Both the position numbers and the translations under genes were made by a program. The notes beneath the pieces are model-generated. The model worked only from the letters and a program-made list of their open reading frames with translations, had not been told where the DNA came from and searched no databases. Positions 54,701-62,604 of a DNA stretch of 64,000 bases are shown here, piece by piece; positions within the stretch are counted from its first letter, which is position 1; every line of letters begins with the position of its first letter. This DNA is from Todiramphus chloris collaris (Eukaryota > Chordata > Aves > Coraciiformes > Alcedinidae). The DNA is taken from NCBI GenBank assembly GCA_025345505.1, contig JANVCC010000152.1, positions 2,427,318 through 2,491,317 on the forward strand. Reading direction: 5' to 3'.

Positions 54701-57700
54701 GCTCTCCAAAACATGAACGTGAATTAGAGCTTGCAAAATCGTCTGTATCTTTATACTGGGTCAACTATTCATCTAAATGGCTAATAGGTTTTTAAGCTTG
54801 GACTATAATATCAATTGTTCCCTACCCATTTCTATCAGACTCACTGTCTGGTGAAACACTGTTTTGTGGGAAATATACTTGGGACAGTATTCCACTGTAG
54901 ACTGTGAATCTGTCATCGTAAATATTGATGAACTGGGAAAATCAAATCTCTTCCATGAGCTAAGGAGTGACTGAATAATAAATGGGCTGTGGTTTTTTTA
55001 TTTAATACAAAAATAAATGGACTTAATCTCATAATACAGCTATAAAGGGTCTATAAACTATTTGACTAATTTCTGTAATTGTCAAGTATTTATTTAAAAA
55101 ACTGCAATTTTTTTTTCATATTGTTATGAAGATTTTTGGTTAAGGAAGTTCATTAAGCATAGAAAAGGTGACTGCTTTTGTTCATTACTATTGATATTCT
55201 GAATTGATAGAATGGATTAACCAAGCAAATGTGTGATTTTAATGCTGGACTAAAATCCTGCCATGTAAGAACTTTCATACAATATGAGATTAGTTGGATG
55301 GCTTAAGAACTCTCTATGAGAGGCCAGAATCAGATACTTGGATATAAATGATGCACTAACTGAGCTGTCAGTACTGTGTTTATTCTTGACATCAACCTGG
55401 TATTAGCATGTCTGAAACATGTTTAAGAGAAATGATCTAATCTTGAGTGAGTTAAAAGAATTAGATGAATAGTATATAAAGGAATAAATACTGAAATCAA
55501 CCATGAGCACAAGGCAAAAAGCAAATAAAGCATTGTCCAGGCTGACTTAAAGTCTACAAATTTTCTGGAGATGTCATAGACATTCTTTGCACATCCAGTC
55601 TCTCAAGATTATTGGTATTTCACTGAACAACTGAAATGAGGTGAGGTTCACCACTCTTTGACACATGCAGACCCATTCTTGCCCCTTGCCTTTGGTATAT
55701 AGTATGTCATCAGAGTTGTGCATACATTTCCAATTAGCTACCTGAATTTAAGAGGGTATATCAAGGAATTTTAAATACTCAACTCCTTTTTTTTTTTTGT
55801 TGTTTTTAATTCCAACTTATTTTGTCCTATTATCGTTTTGCAAAAAGTTTTTTCTTATTTAATATGAAAGCAAAATGAAAATTCCACATGCATGAAGAAA
55901 AATGTTATTAAATGCAGTTTTCCCAATGCTTAGACTTTGTCGTCTGTGTTGCTTCTTAAGTTGCTATCTAAAATAAAGGGACATCTGGGAGCTATTGCAA
56001 TTTGCAATAATCAAAGAAAAGAGAATAATCTGTAAAAAAGCCATGCCTTAATTGTTTTGCAGTTTAAAATTCCTGTTCATGTGTCTTGCACAGAGGCCAC
56101 TCACTTAACAACTGAACTAGAAATATTTTCAGTGATGCATCTGATAATTCTTCACCTTAATGGACCATGTTATCTAGAGACAACAGTCTAATTGAGGATA
56201 CCACTTATCACTGCAGGTAGATGAATCAGACCAGGACTTTTCCCGTATTTTGCTGTGTAAGACTTTCTGCCTGAATACACATTACACAAGCAGTGTGCAA
56301 TGTCATATGCAAATCTGCCTCTGAAAGAGAGTTTTAACCTCTGGTCATTTGCTGCCTTTGGAAAATTGTTGGCTACTTCTGAAAATGGCAACCTGAGGTG
56401 GGGCGGGGGGCGTGTGTGTGTAAAATCATGAGGGGAAGGTGGGCAAGTGCAGCCCATGTATCTCTGGAAAGCTGGTGCAGAATAACAACTCCCAAAGAAC
56501 ACAAGATGGAAATCCACAGAGTCAATGAGCTCACTCGCATGTGTATTCTACACCGGGAACTTGGGTCTCTGCTAGATCTACCACCACACTGATGTCTCCC
56601 ACAGCTGGCTTCACCCTCTGCTGATAAACCCATGGAGAAGTAGTACACGATGAACATGCTTTTTTTTTTCTTTTTTTTTTTTTTTAGAAGTGTTTATTTT
56701 CCTCCCTTTCTTTTATTTTTAACCTTTCTTTTCTTTTATCCCCTTCCCTTTTATCCTTTTCTTATTTCCCCCAGCTTCAAAGCCGATATTCAAGTTCAAT
56801 GTGTCACCATTTGAAGTTGACATTATGATACAGCTTTCATTGTCTTTTTAGAAGGTAGCCTCTACATATCTACTATTCCACTAAAAATCCTTCTAGAAAT
56901 AATAAAAGATACTTCTTTTTCCAGCAGGCACACCTAGTAATAACTTTTAAGCTTAAGCTGGAAATCAGAGGCTGTTTACCTATTGTTAAAATTTCCCTTG
57001 CATCAGCTGATAGGCTTCAATGTGAAAAAGGGAAAGGCATGTGCCTTTGGAGCCATTTAGACCTCAGACAGAATGTTCAATCAGACACACTGCCTCATTT
57101 TTACCTCATCACCAGCATGTCACCCAGAAAAAATGCAGCTTTTTCTGCCAAATGTGGGCAATGCTCAAGATCCATGAAGCAAATGCTTACACAGATTTGT
57201 AATCCAGGATTTTAGCAATCAATGTTCTGTAGAGCACCATTCATCTACATAAACCCAATGAACTTCAGCTTCTGTACTTCTCCTGTAAAAATATACACGA
57301 GCATATTGCCACATGGCTGCCTGTATTCTTCAGAAAACGGTGCCATTTCTCAAAAAGGACCACTGACTTCTGGAGTCACCACTAGCAAAGGTTATAGCCT
57401 AACTGAATAGGCTTGAAAGCAGAACAAGGTTAAGTCTGTTAAGTTCTTGCGTGGGAGATGCTGGAGAGAAAGAGAAGGATGGCAGAGAACACAGCGCTCG
57501 TCCAACGCAGCACCAGCAGTGTGGTTGTTGTGGGAAGAACTGAGAAGCAGTGCTATTTTAAAATGCTACTTTTCAAGATTTTAAACCCCCTCTCCCTTGC
57601 ACACTGTGGCCATAAATTTTCCGGCAGCAATTTCCTCTGTGATATTCCAGAACAAATTCCAAGTGGAATAAAATGATAATCCCTCCATCAAAATTCCCCT

Positions 57701-60700
57701 CACAATTGCAACTTCTCATTAGATGAGTGGAAATCTGAATTCTTTTTAGAAGGCTACAATTACAGCAGATTATTATGCTTCCCTTTAATTACTGCGTATA
57801 AATACATACCATGTAACACAGTTTATTGTACCCTGTTAGTGTACTTACAATAAATAGAAACCAATATGCTTCATTCATCCCATGTATTTTGACACATCAG
57901 ATTTACGTATTTATCTTCATTACAACCCCTTGCACTATTACTGACAGCCTTCTCAGAGCTACACTCAAGCATCACAGCAGGAAGATTGATGAGGCTTGTA
58001 TACACTGATGTGCGGCAAAAGCAAGGCACTTGAGAGGCACTGTTACTACTCTGATAGCACTAAGTTGGCTAAAAATTAGCTGCACTAAGCCAACGCTCCG
58101 CTCCCACTTCTCCTCCTCATTAATTATGGTTCATGACTTGGACCTTGAAAGGCTAAGGCTGTTGTAACAGCATTTTTACACCTATTGTCTTCAGTTGCTT
58201 TATCACTCTTGAACACGTTTAAAGTTCTGATCATGCTTTCTAGCAACTATTTTTATTCTTTAGAGAGGCTTTGAAATACAAGTTTTCTGCCATGACAAAT
58301 GTTAAAAGGTAACTTCTGAATGAATCTACAGTGGTAAATTCAAACATAGTCTGGCAGAACAGAGAGACACTATGGATACAATTTTCAAAACCAGCTAAAT
58401 GACTGAAGAGCCCGCACCACATGTGCTCATCAAGGAGAGACAAAATAGCCTCGGCACTTTAAAAGCACCAACTTATTATGTGCTGTTATCAAGAGGATGA
58501 AGAGGTCATCATTGCTCACTGTAGATGATTCACCCCTCCAATCACAAAGTTTCAAAGACTTGCTAGAATTGCACACCGAAGCCCATAACTCTTTTGGCTC
58601 ATTCTTTTGCTAAACACAGGTCTTTCTGCAGCAATTCCTAGGAAACTGAACTCCCCAGCAGTGGTTATGTTTTGCAGAGGCTTTCCACACTGGGGTCCGA
58701 AGTAACTCAGCACCTGCAACAGCATGTTCAGAAACCACTCAGGGTGAGAAAGCAGGTGCTCAGATCCACTCTCTGGGCTGAATGTGCAAGTCGACAAACT
58801 GTAGCCTGGATTCAACAATCCTCTCTCCTCAAGATGCATATGTACACTGGAAAGCTGACCAGGAATTATTCATATTCTGGAAATCTCAAAATCAGCTCCC
58901 ACAACACAAGGATGCAGATCTTGCATGAAACCGTTTAATTTTTACGCTTATTATCAGATCTCCATCACTCCAGCAGCTGTTTGCAGAAAATCACATAGCA
59001 AAATCACTAGAGTTCGTAAAGCTGTCAGACAAGGATGAGGAGGCATCTACAAAAAATGTGGGTAAAAAAACCAGCCAGACTCTTTTCTGTATTTTTCCAT
59101 AGCTCAAACTCCACTAATACTCTCAAATTCTAGCTTCTTCTTCTTAGTAAATTAGCATAATTTACCATAAAGTGTCAACATAGAAATTATTAGAAGACAA
59201 CACATACCCAGCAGAAGAAGGAAGTAAAAGAGGGAAAGAAAAGGATGATGTGTCCAATTATTGAAGGAAAATAAAGACAGATCATCTGCAACCTGCAATT
59301 GCACCTCACTTGGAAATGCATTGCTATTTTCATTCAATTCAGCAAGCAGGTATCTCTCAGAATTATTTTTTCTTGTTTCAGATGAATATTTAAATACTTC
59401 ATCCCAACTACAAAATCTTTAAGAAAGTCTGTGATATAAAACAAATGCTTTTGGCTTGCTTCATGCAAGAAAGTAATGTAATAAAGCAGCCATTTTCCTC
59501 CCATTTCAGGCAGAACCATTCCATTAGTAAGAATCCAATAATGCAAGAGACCATCCTGTATGAAATCCAGTGACATCCAATTTAAACCTAAGCAGAAAAT
59601 TTCTACCTGATAACAAGCACTGAATAAAACCTGCAGCCTTGCAAGACATTGCAAATGTGTCACAAAAAATAAAGCCCTCAACTTGGGAGCTGAAGAAAAA
59701 TAGCACTGACAATGTCACTATCAAACTTGGAGAAGAAATACTTCTTGTTTCTCCTCCCAAAAATCCCAAATCAAAATAAGCCACCTCCCCAAACAACAGC
59801 ACTGAAACAAACAAAAAAATCTCAGTTATTATAAAGGGGAGTTTATTTCTGACTTCCTTATGCATCTTTTAACTCGCATTCACTTTGGCAAGTTCAAGTC
59901 CTATGACAGCAGCCTTGGGTGCAATTAAATCATATGGACACAGGTCCACACATCCAAAGAGGATAACTAAAGGAGGAAGGAAGAAGAGAAGCACAGCTGA
60001 GTTGGGCTCAGTACTTTGTAAGAGACTTCTTCTGTACTTACAATGGGAGTCTCTTAGGGTGACCTTTCCCAGGCATGGCAGCCTTAAAAATACACATCCA
60101 ATCCTTGCTGGCAATTCATGTTTCCTCTGACATGGGCACGGATAAATGACTTCAGTAAAGCCACCACAGGCAGCGGTCTGGAGATGAACAGCGGCACTAT
60201 ACAAAGTTATGATGACTAACATCTGCCATAATATATAATCTTGTTCTCCTGACAACTTTTGTGAAAGAGGTGGAAATACTGTTAGTAATGGAATTTGCTC
60301 AGTAAGTACCGGCCAGCAGGGGTATAAGTGTCCTCGTCAAATTCAGCTAGGGGAAAGACAGGCTTATTAAAAATAATTAAAAAGTTGTATCTCGGAAAGG
60401 TCTGTTAGTGCCTTACACATGCACCGGGCAAAGGAGAGCAAAGGTTGCCAGGTCAAGCACTAATCAGAGCTTTTCAAAGGAAGCCAAGTTTGCTCTCTTT
60501 TATACCAGGCAGACTACTGGAAGAAGGGTATGAAATGAAGCCGGAAGGGAAATACTGTACTGCTGGGAGACCACAGCAGTCTCAGCAATTAAGTCCTCCC
60601 CAGGGGGTTAATTACACAGACAGGCAGGCATTTTATAAAACATTTTCTGAGTGTGCCACAAGAACGAGCACAGCTTGGCCAGCCTGGCTCTGGATCCCCA

Positions 60701-62604
60701 GCAGCTTATTTGCTCTGATTCTCAGGAACGTGCCTCCCAAGAGGCAGGGATGGTCAATGTTTCAGCAGCAGCTCAAAGAGTCAATTTGGCTACTGTGGCC
60801 ATGTCCCCACCAGAGTCCGATTGCCTTTCCCACACACTGTTCCTGGATGAGTTTTACAGCAGTGTGGTCCTCTCCTCACTTCTCCGGGACACTGAGGTGT
60901 TTCTCTTCTCCGTAGTTTGCCACCACTTCACTCCCCATTCCCAAGCCTTGTAGAGCCCTATGACACTAATTTCCCTCTAGTGCATTATCAGTCCTCAAAA
61001 TTTTGCAGACAGTTATTTTTTTTCAAATGAGATAAAATTTAGGTGAAGGAATATATTAATGAAGGAATATATTAGGGAATATATATTTCAATAATATATT
61101 AATTTATATATTATAAAAAATATTACTTCTAGGAATTAGGCTTTAATCATCAATATCAATATATTGATGACTAAAGTTAATTCCTACAAGTAATTATTTT
61201 TTCCTTTTGCTATTAATAGCAACACTTCCCCATCTGTATGGGAATCTTCTGGCAAACGTGAATTTGGCATGTTTCACTGAGGTCTCTGAGGCAAACGCAC
61301 ATAAGCAAGAGAGATTCACAGATCTAAGACTCTCATCAATAGATGTATTTCAAAATCAATGCCTATTCAGTTTGTGATCTTCTCTGACAGTATAAAATGG
61401 AAAGCTTGCAGCTATTGGAACACATCATTACATTACTAGCTTTTCAACTTAATAAATCCTAAAAAGGGGAATATCCTTTTATACCTCTCCATTATTTATG
61501 GCCTGGAATGTGTAAGAATCTACAGTGAATTATTAAGAAAAAAAAAATCACAAACTTGTACAGTAAATAAATAAACCTTTCTCACCTGTGTTCTGCACTA
61601 AAATAATTTGCGATTTCTAACAAACAAAATTAATGACGTAATATGCAAAAGTACATTTTACTACATTTTGCTGACAGATAGTGACTGCATTGGGAACACT
61701 TTTGTCCAGATGTTTTTTCACTTGTATGGATTTGAAGAGAATTTCCTAAAATAGGACAGATTGATTATGTGGGATGATACGGTTCTTTTTCACTTGTACC
61801 AACACAAATCAAGAATTCCTTATTTCAGAAACAGACAAGAGAACAGAGTCAAGGATATTCCATCCAAAGGAAAAAAACTAAACCACAGCATGGTGCACAT
61901 CAATATGAACAAAAACGCATGTGGTAAAAGCAATACTTTACAAGTATACCACTCCATAGCCAATATATGCGAGCTATTATAAAGAGAAACATTCATCTAA
62001 AGGCCAAGGGAATGGTTTTTATGCTTACTGAAAAGGGCAATTTTTTGTTTCAAAATTGTGTAAGTGAAAGCTAAGAAATTATTGATCATGATGATGCAGT
62101 GAATGTGAGAAAAGTCAAAATTTGCTTTCATCCAAAAGAATAGTCTTTACATTACATCTGAGACGCAAACATGTTTAACCAGAGAGACTGAAAATCATGG
62201 AAGGGTTGGGGTGATTCCATCAATTTTTTTTAAAAAACTCCTATTTTGCTCTGGATATTTTAAACTTCTGTCACAAATAAAAGGGCTACAATGAAAAATT
62301 CAACTGATGCAGACTAGAGGTGGAAAACAAGAGTTGTGGAAAACAAGTCGTTCTATTTTTTCCTGTGCTTGTGAATTGCAAAATGTATTATTTGTTCTGT
62401 ATAATCAGGCAATTCCCAGCTCGGTGCAAATCTGTCATACACTGAGAGAAGGGAGAATACCACTCTCCTGGAACAGGAAGAAGTGATTTTAAACAACAAA
62501 AACCAGTTGACCTTTTAACATTTTTCTCCCACTTAATCTTACCTCCAAAAAGTGCTCTGCTTGCTGTTCCCGATCCAATTTTCTTGACGTTGTTGTAATC
62601 AGAC
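3589..62604 (-). CDS. FAT3: Protocadherin Fat 3-like atypical cadherin, internal part of the gene (seven exons, joined)
   Basis: Joined minus-strand exons 62604-62543, 35155-34841, 32891-32681, 22990-22851, 13173-12898, 11363-11153 and 7662-3589 give 5289 nt, about 1763 codons in one open frame; both ends continue outside the window. The product is a run of extracellular cadherin repeats with DxNDNxPxF linkers, LDRE/LDHE and DxD motifs. Fat cadherins are giant type I membrane proteins (34 cadherin repeats, then laminin-G and EGF modules) that act in cell-cell recognition, planar polarity and, for Fat3, retinal amacrine neuron shape. A very short exon, several small exons and then one exon near 4 kb match the FAT1/FAT3 gene plan. 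FAT3 is chosen over FAT1 from remembered paralogue differences, such as [13 protein letters not shown] and [12 protein letters not shown] in the giant exon. I am sure of the Fat family; the paralogue is an inference from memory. No frameshift or internal stop was seen. Confidence 0.88.
7663..11152 (-). other. FAT3: Intron between exons F and G
   Basis: About 3.5 kb of AT-rich unique sequence. I recognised no transposon and no further cadherin coding. Short open frames on both strands (for example 8611-8991 minus) have no family signature. Confidence 0.75.
11153..11363 (-). CDS. FAT3: FAT3 exon F: linker and first half of a cadherin repeat
   Basis: The exon is 211 nt, phase 0 to phase 1. Acceptor gtttgttctatag; donor gttagg, with T at +3, so a weaker 5' splice site than its neighbours. 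It encodes [11 protein letters not shown], then the linker [13 protein letters not shown] (DSNDH, a slightly altered calcium motif). The next repeat opens [14 protein letters not shown] and runs through the calcium-binding [10 protein letters not shown] to LIYTIEA plus one base of a split Gly codon. The Gly is completed by the first two bases of the giant exon (GNTGNTF). No ATG start applies because this is an internal exon. Confidence 0.9.
11364..12897 (-). other. FAT3: Intron between exons E and F
   Basis: About 1.5 kb, the shortest intron in the window, AT-rich. I found no repeat, RNA gene or coding signal. Confidence 0.75.
12898..13173 (-). CDS. FAT3: FAT3 exon E: linker and most of one cadherin repeat
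   Basis: The exon is 276 nt, 92 codons, phase 0 at both ends, with acceptor tatgctaactgcag and donor gtaaga. It starts [15 protein letters not shown], a calcium linker in which DNNDN replaces the commoner DxNDN. It then gives a repeat with [29 protein letters not shown] and LDHEAQDKH, ending LNVM. The strand continues as VRDQEFP in exon F. These are the standard cadherin landmarks in order. An open frame runs through the donor into the intron, but the consensus GT and continuity with exon F place the exon end at 12898. Confidence 0.9.
16136..16299. repeat. Composite (TTTTC)n / (CCCTT)n pyrimidine microsatellite with an internal 10-N gap
   Basis: On the plus strand an irregular T/C tract becomes a clean TTTTC pentamer array up to 16242. 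Ten N follow (16243-16252), and a CCCTT pentamer array continues to 16299. On the FAT3 transcript strand this is purine-rich (GAAAA, then GGGAA). Open frames crossing it are low-complexity artefacts. The two different units on either side of the gap suggest that the true array is longer than assembled. Confidence 0.92.
18573..18648. repeat. Local threefold repeat of a 16-bp motif
   Basis: The motif CTTCCTAGAAGAATCC or a close variant occurs near 18575, 18605 and 18623. The first and third copies are also followed by catgacata. This looks like a small segmental slippage duplication and not a known transposon. Confidence 0.75.
22851..22990 (-). CDS. FAT3: FAT3 exon D: 140-nt cadherin exon
   Basis: The acceptor is gtgcaacaattag and the donor is gtagaa, weaker than the gtaag(t/a) donors of most exons here. 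The exon starts in phase 1, completing Gly with GA. It continues [16 protein letters not shown] and the [13 protein letters not shown] segment, and ends in phase 0 at TQ. This is the second half of the repeat opened in exon C, including a variant LDAE in place of LDRE. The residues follow the Fat1/Fat3 family closely and the phases fit both neighbours. Skipping this exon alone would shift the reading frame. It is separated by introns of about 9.7 kb on both sides. Confidence 0.9.
24634..24850. repeat. Simple repeats: TCTG/TCTA tetramers and (AT)n
   Basis: A run of gtctgtctgtctatctatctatct occurs at about 24656-24680. A (TA)n tract interrupted by TTTA occurs at about 24819-24847. Both are ordinary intronic microsatellites with unrelated sequence between them. 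Confidence 0.8.
25176..25247 (+). mobile_element. CR1: Short CR1 3'-end fragment
   Basis: The sequence reads like the extreme 3' end of a CR1 element (gattggttggacacggtgatctt, then cttttccaactgtga). It is followed by three ATTCTGTG octamers, the second and third separated by an extra TG. It is strongly 5'-truncated, as is usual for CR1, and antisense to FAT3. Confidence 0.8.
27601..27800. repeat. Poly-A homopolymer interrupted by a 100-N assembly gap
   Basis: A run of 47 A precedes GA at 27648-27649. Exactly 100 N fill 27650-27749, and about 50 further A with one G at 27784 follow. A gap of exactly 100 N usually means a gap of unknown size. The lysine/phenylalanine open frames predicted across it are artefacts. 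The run could be a long homopolymer that sequencing could not cross, or could conceal an insert. Confidence 0.93.
32565..32590 (+). other. G-quadruplex-type G-run beside a 5' splice site
   Basis: The plus strand has G-tracts of 6, 3, 8 and 4 separated by loops of one to three bases, which fits the G3+N1-7 quadruplex rule. It lies about 91 bp downstream (transcript sense) of exon C's donor at 32680. The transcript is minus strand, so the RNA carries the C-rich complement and the G-run is on the DNA template strand. No function is implied by the sequence alone. Confidence 0.75.
32681..32891 (-). CDS. FAT3: FAT3 exon C: cadherin repeat with a calcium-free linker
   Basis: The exon is 211 nt, phase 0 to phase 1. 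Its acceptor is preceded by a pyrimidine-rich tract (ctttgtacctgccag) and its donor is gtaagt. It opens with [10 protein letters not shown] and STARLHIEW, the last strands of the repeat begun in exon B. The linker after them (about codons 18-30) is proline- and lysine-rich and lacks the DxNDN motif. The next repeat starts [13 protein letters not shown] and runs to PLWFDIV; its final base G is the first base of a split Gly codon finished in exon D. The same order of segments is known in Fat1/Fat3. A strong G-run lies about 90 bp downstream of the donor, on the opposite strand. Confidence 0.9.
32892..34840 (-). other. FAT3: Intron between exons B and C
   Basis: About 1.9 kb of AT-rich unique sequence, with an A-rich stretch near 34770-34804. 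I found no repeat element or coding signal. Confidence 0.75.
34841..35155 (-). CDS. FAT3: FAT3 exon B: cadherin repeat end plus most of the next repeat
   Basis: The exon is 315 nt, 105 codons, phase 0 at both ends, with acceptor tgtttttcag and donor gtaagt. It begins [13 protein letters not shown], which closes the repeat started in exon A. It then carries the canonical calcium linker [11 protein letters not shown] at about codons 22-32 and opens a new repeat ([20 protein letters not shown]...). That repeat contains the calcium-binding DKDEGPNAE stretch and [12 protein letters not shown]. The basic insert RDRKKRG after LPE is also typical of the Fat1/Fat3 repeat at this place. The frame closes at YDILT and continues in exon C with IKAVDNG. 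Because both ends are phase 0, skipping this exon would keep the reading frame. Confidence 0.9.
37320..38385 (+). mobile_element. CR1: CR1 non-LTR retrotransposon, 5'-truncated, split by a second CR1
   Basis: The left part (37320 to about 37740) carries the end of the CR1 ORF2 reverse-transcriptase frame. A readable frame from 37415 gives [20 protein letters not shown] and LEYCVQFW, which are conserved in the C-terminal part of CR1 ORF2. The right part (about 38026-38385) is the CR1 3' region, with the cttctttactgtgaaggtga and ggtcccttccaatccctac blocks and a terminal ATTCTGTG-type octamer pair. The two parts are consecutive in a normal CR1, so the 285 bp between them is a later insertion. 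The element is antisense to FAT3 and is a dead fragment. Confidence 0.9.
37739..38025 (-). mobile_element. CR1: CR1 fragment nested in antisense orientation inside another CR1
   Basis: On the plus strand it opens gagaatcacagaatcttaag, the reverse complement of a CR1 octamer tail. It continues ggttggaagggaccttgaaa and ends in the region around cctgttgccctttgccctgt. It therefore reads as a CR1 3' region on the minus strand, about 285 bp, 5'-truncated. It interrupts the outer CR1 just after its ctgagaaccctgggtc block, which dates it as the younger insertion. Confidence 0.88.
39905..40254 (+). mobile_element. CR1: CR1 3'-end fragment
   Basis: About 350 bp. It starts in the tagagatcttattaatgttt region and continues through the gggtgggtgtcaagtag, cttcttcactgtgagagtga and ggtcccttccaacccctac blocks. 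It ends in two perfect ATTCTATG octamers at 40239-40254. It is 5'-truncated and antisense to FAT3. An open frame inside it is non-coding 3' CR1 sequence. Confidence 0.92.
45138..45379 (+). mobile_element. CR1: CR1 3'-end fragment, different subfamily from the 40-kb copy
   Basis: About 240 bp containing ttagacattaggaagaattt, ccccatgagggtggtgtga, ggaggtgtccctgcccatgg and gatgatctttaaggtccctt, which are typical CR1 3' blocks. It ends in two perfect ATTCTATG octamers at 45364-45379. The internal blocks differ from those of the copies at 38 and 40 kb, suggesting another CR1 subfamily. The 5' end is truncated and its exact start is uncertain by tens of bases. Confidence 0.9.
48405..48460. repeat. 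AT-rich TTAATTAA low-complexity block
   Basis: The stretch is almost entirely A/T, with repeated ttaattaat units and palindromic character. It is an ordinary intronic low-complexity tract. Confidence 0.7.
61045..61091. repeat. Short tandem repeat of a 16-bp AT-rich unit
   Basis: Two close copies of GAAGGAATATATTAAT occupy 61045-61060 and 61061-61076, followed by a degenerate partial copy. The block lies immediately before the large hairpin at 61115. Confidence 0.75.
61115..61202. repeat. 88-bp near-perfect inverted repeat (hairpin)
   Basis: Two 42-bp arms (61115-61156 and 61161-61202) flank a 4-base loop, CAAT. Compared by eye, the arms pair along almost their whole length, with a few mismatches and small bulges. 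It is AT-rich and I do not recognise it as a known transposon. It could be a small palindromic MITE-like element, a chance AT palindrome or an intronic RNA hairpin. See the findings. Confidence 0.8.
62543..62604 (-). CDS. FAT3: FAT3 exon A: 62-nt microexon inside a cadherin repeat
   Basis: The acceptor ttttttcacag precedes position 62604 and the donor gtaag follows 62543. The exon starts in phase 1: its first two bases complete a Gly codon begun in the previous exon. It then gives 20 full codons, beginning [14 protein letters not shown] and ending in Glu, phase 0. The peptide aligns with the segment of Fat cadherins between the GLIT strand and the LDRE-containing strands of one cadherin repeat, just before the VTVSDGG start of the next exon. 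That junction restores an in-frame LEV-TVSD reading. The peptide, both splice sites and phase agreement with the downstream exon all support it, although the exon is too short to stand out as an open frame. The preceding exon was not found between 62605 and 64000. Confidence 0.85.

Larger units (their letters stand above)
35156..62542 (-). other. FAT3: Large intron between exons A and B (about 27.4 kb)
   Basis: This is the longest intron in the window. It holds the nested CR1 pair (37.3-38.4 kb), two further CR1 fragments (39.9-40.25 and 45.1-45.4 kb), several poly-A/T runs (for example 39.13, 42.39, 50.66, 55.79 and 56.66 kb) and AT-rich blocks at 48.4 and 61.0-61.2 kb. GC-richer unique stretches lie near 36.59-36.96, 53.9-54.4 and 60.4-60.95 kb. 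Open frames there show no recognised domain and no exon-like splice borders that I could support. Confidence 0.7.
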
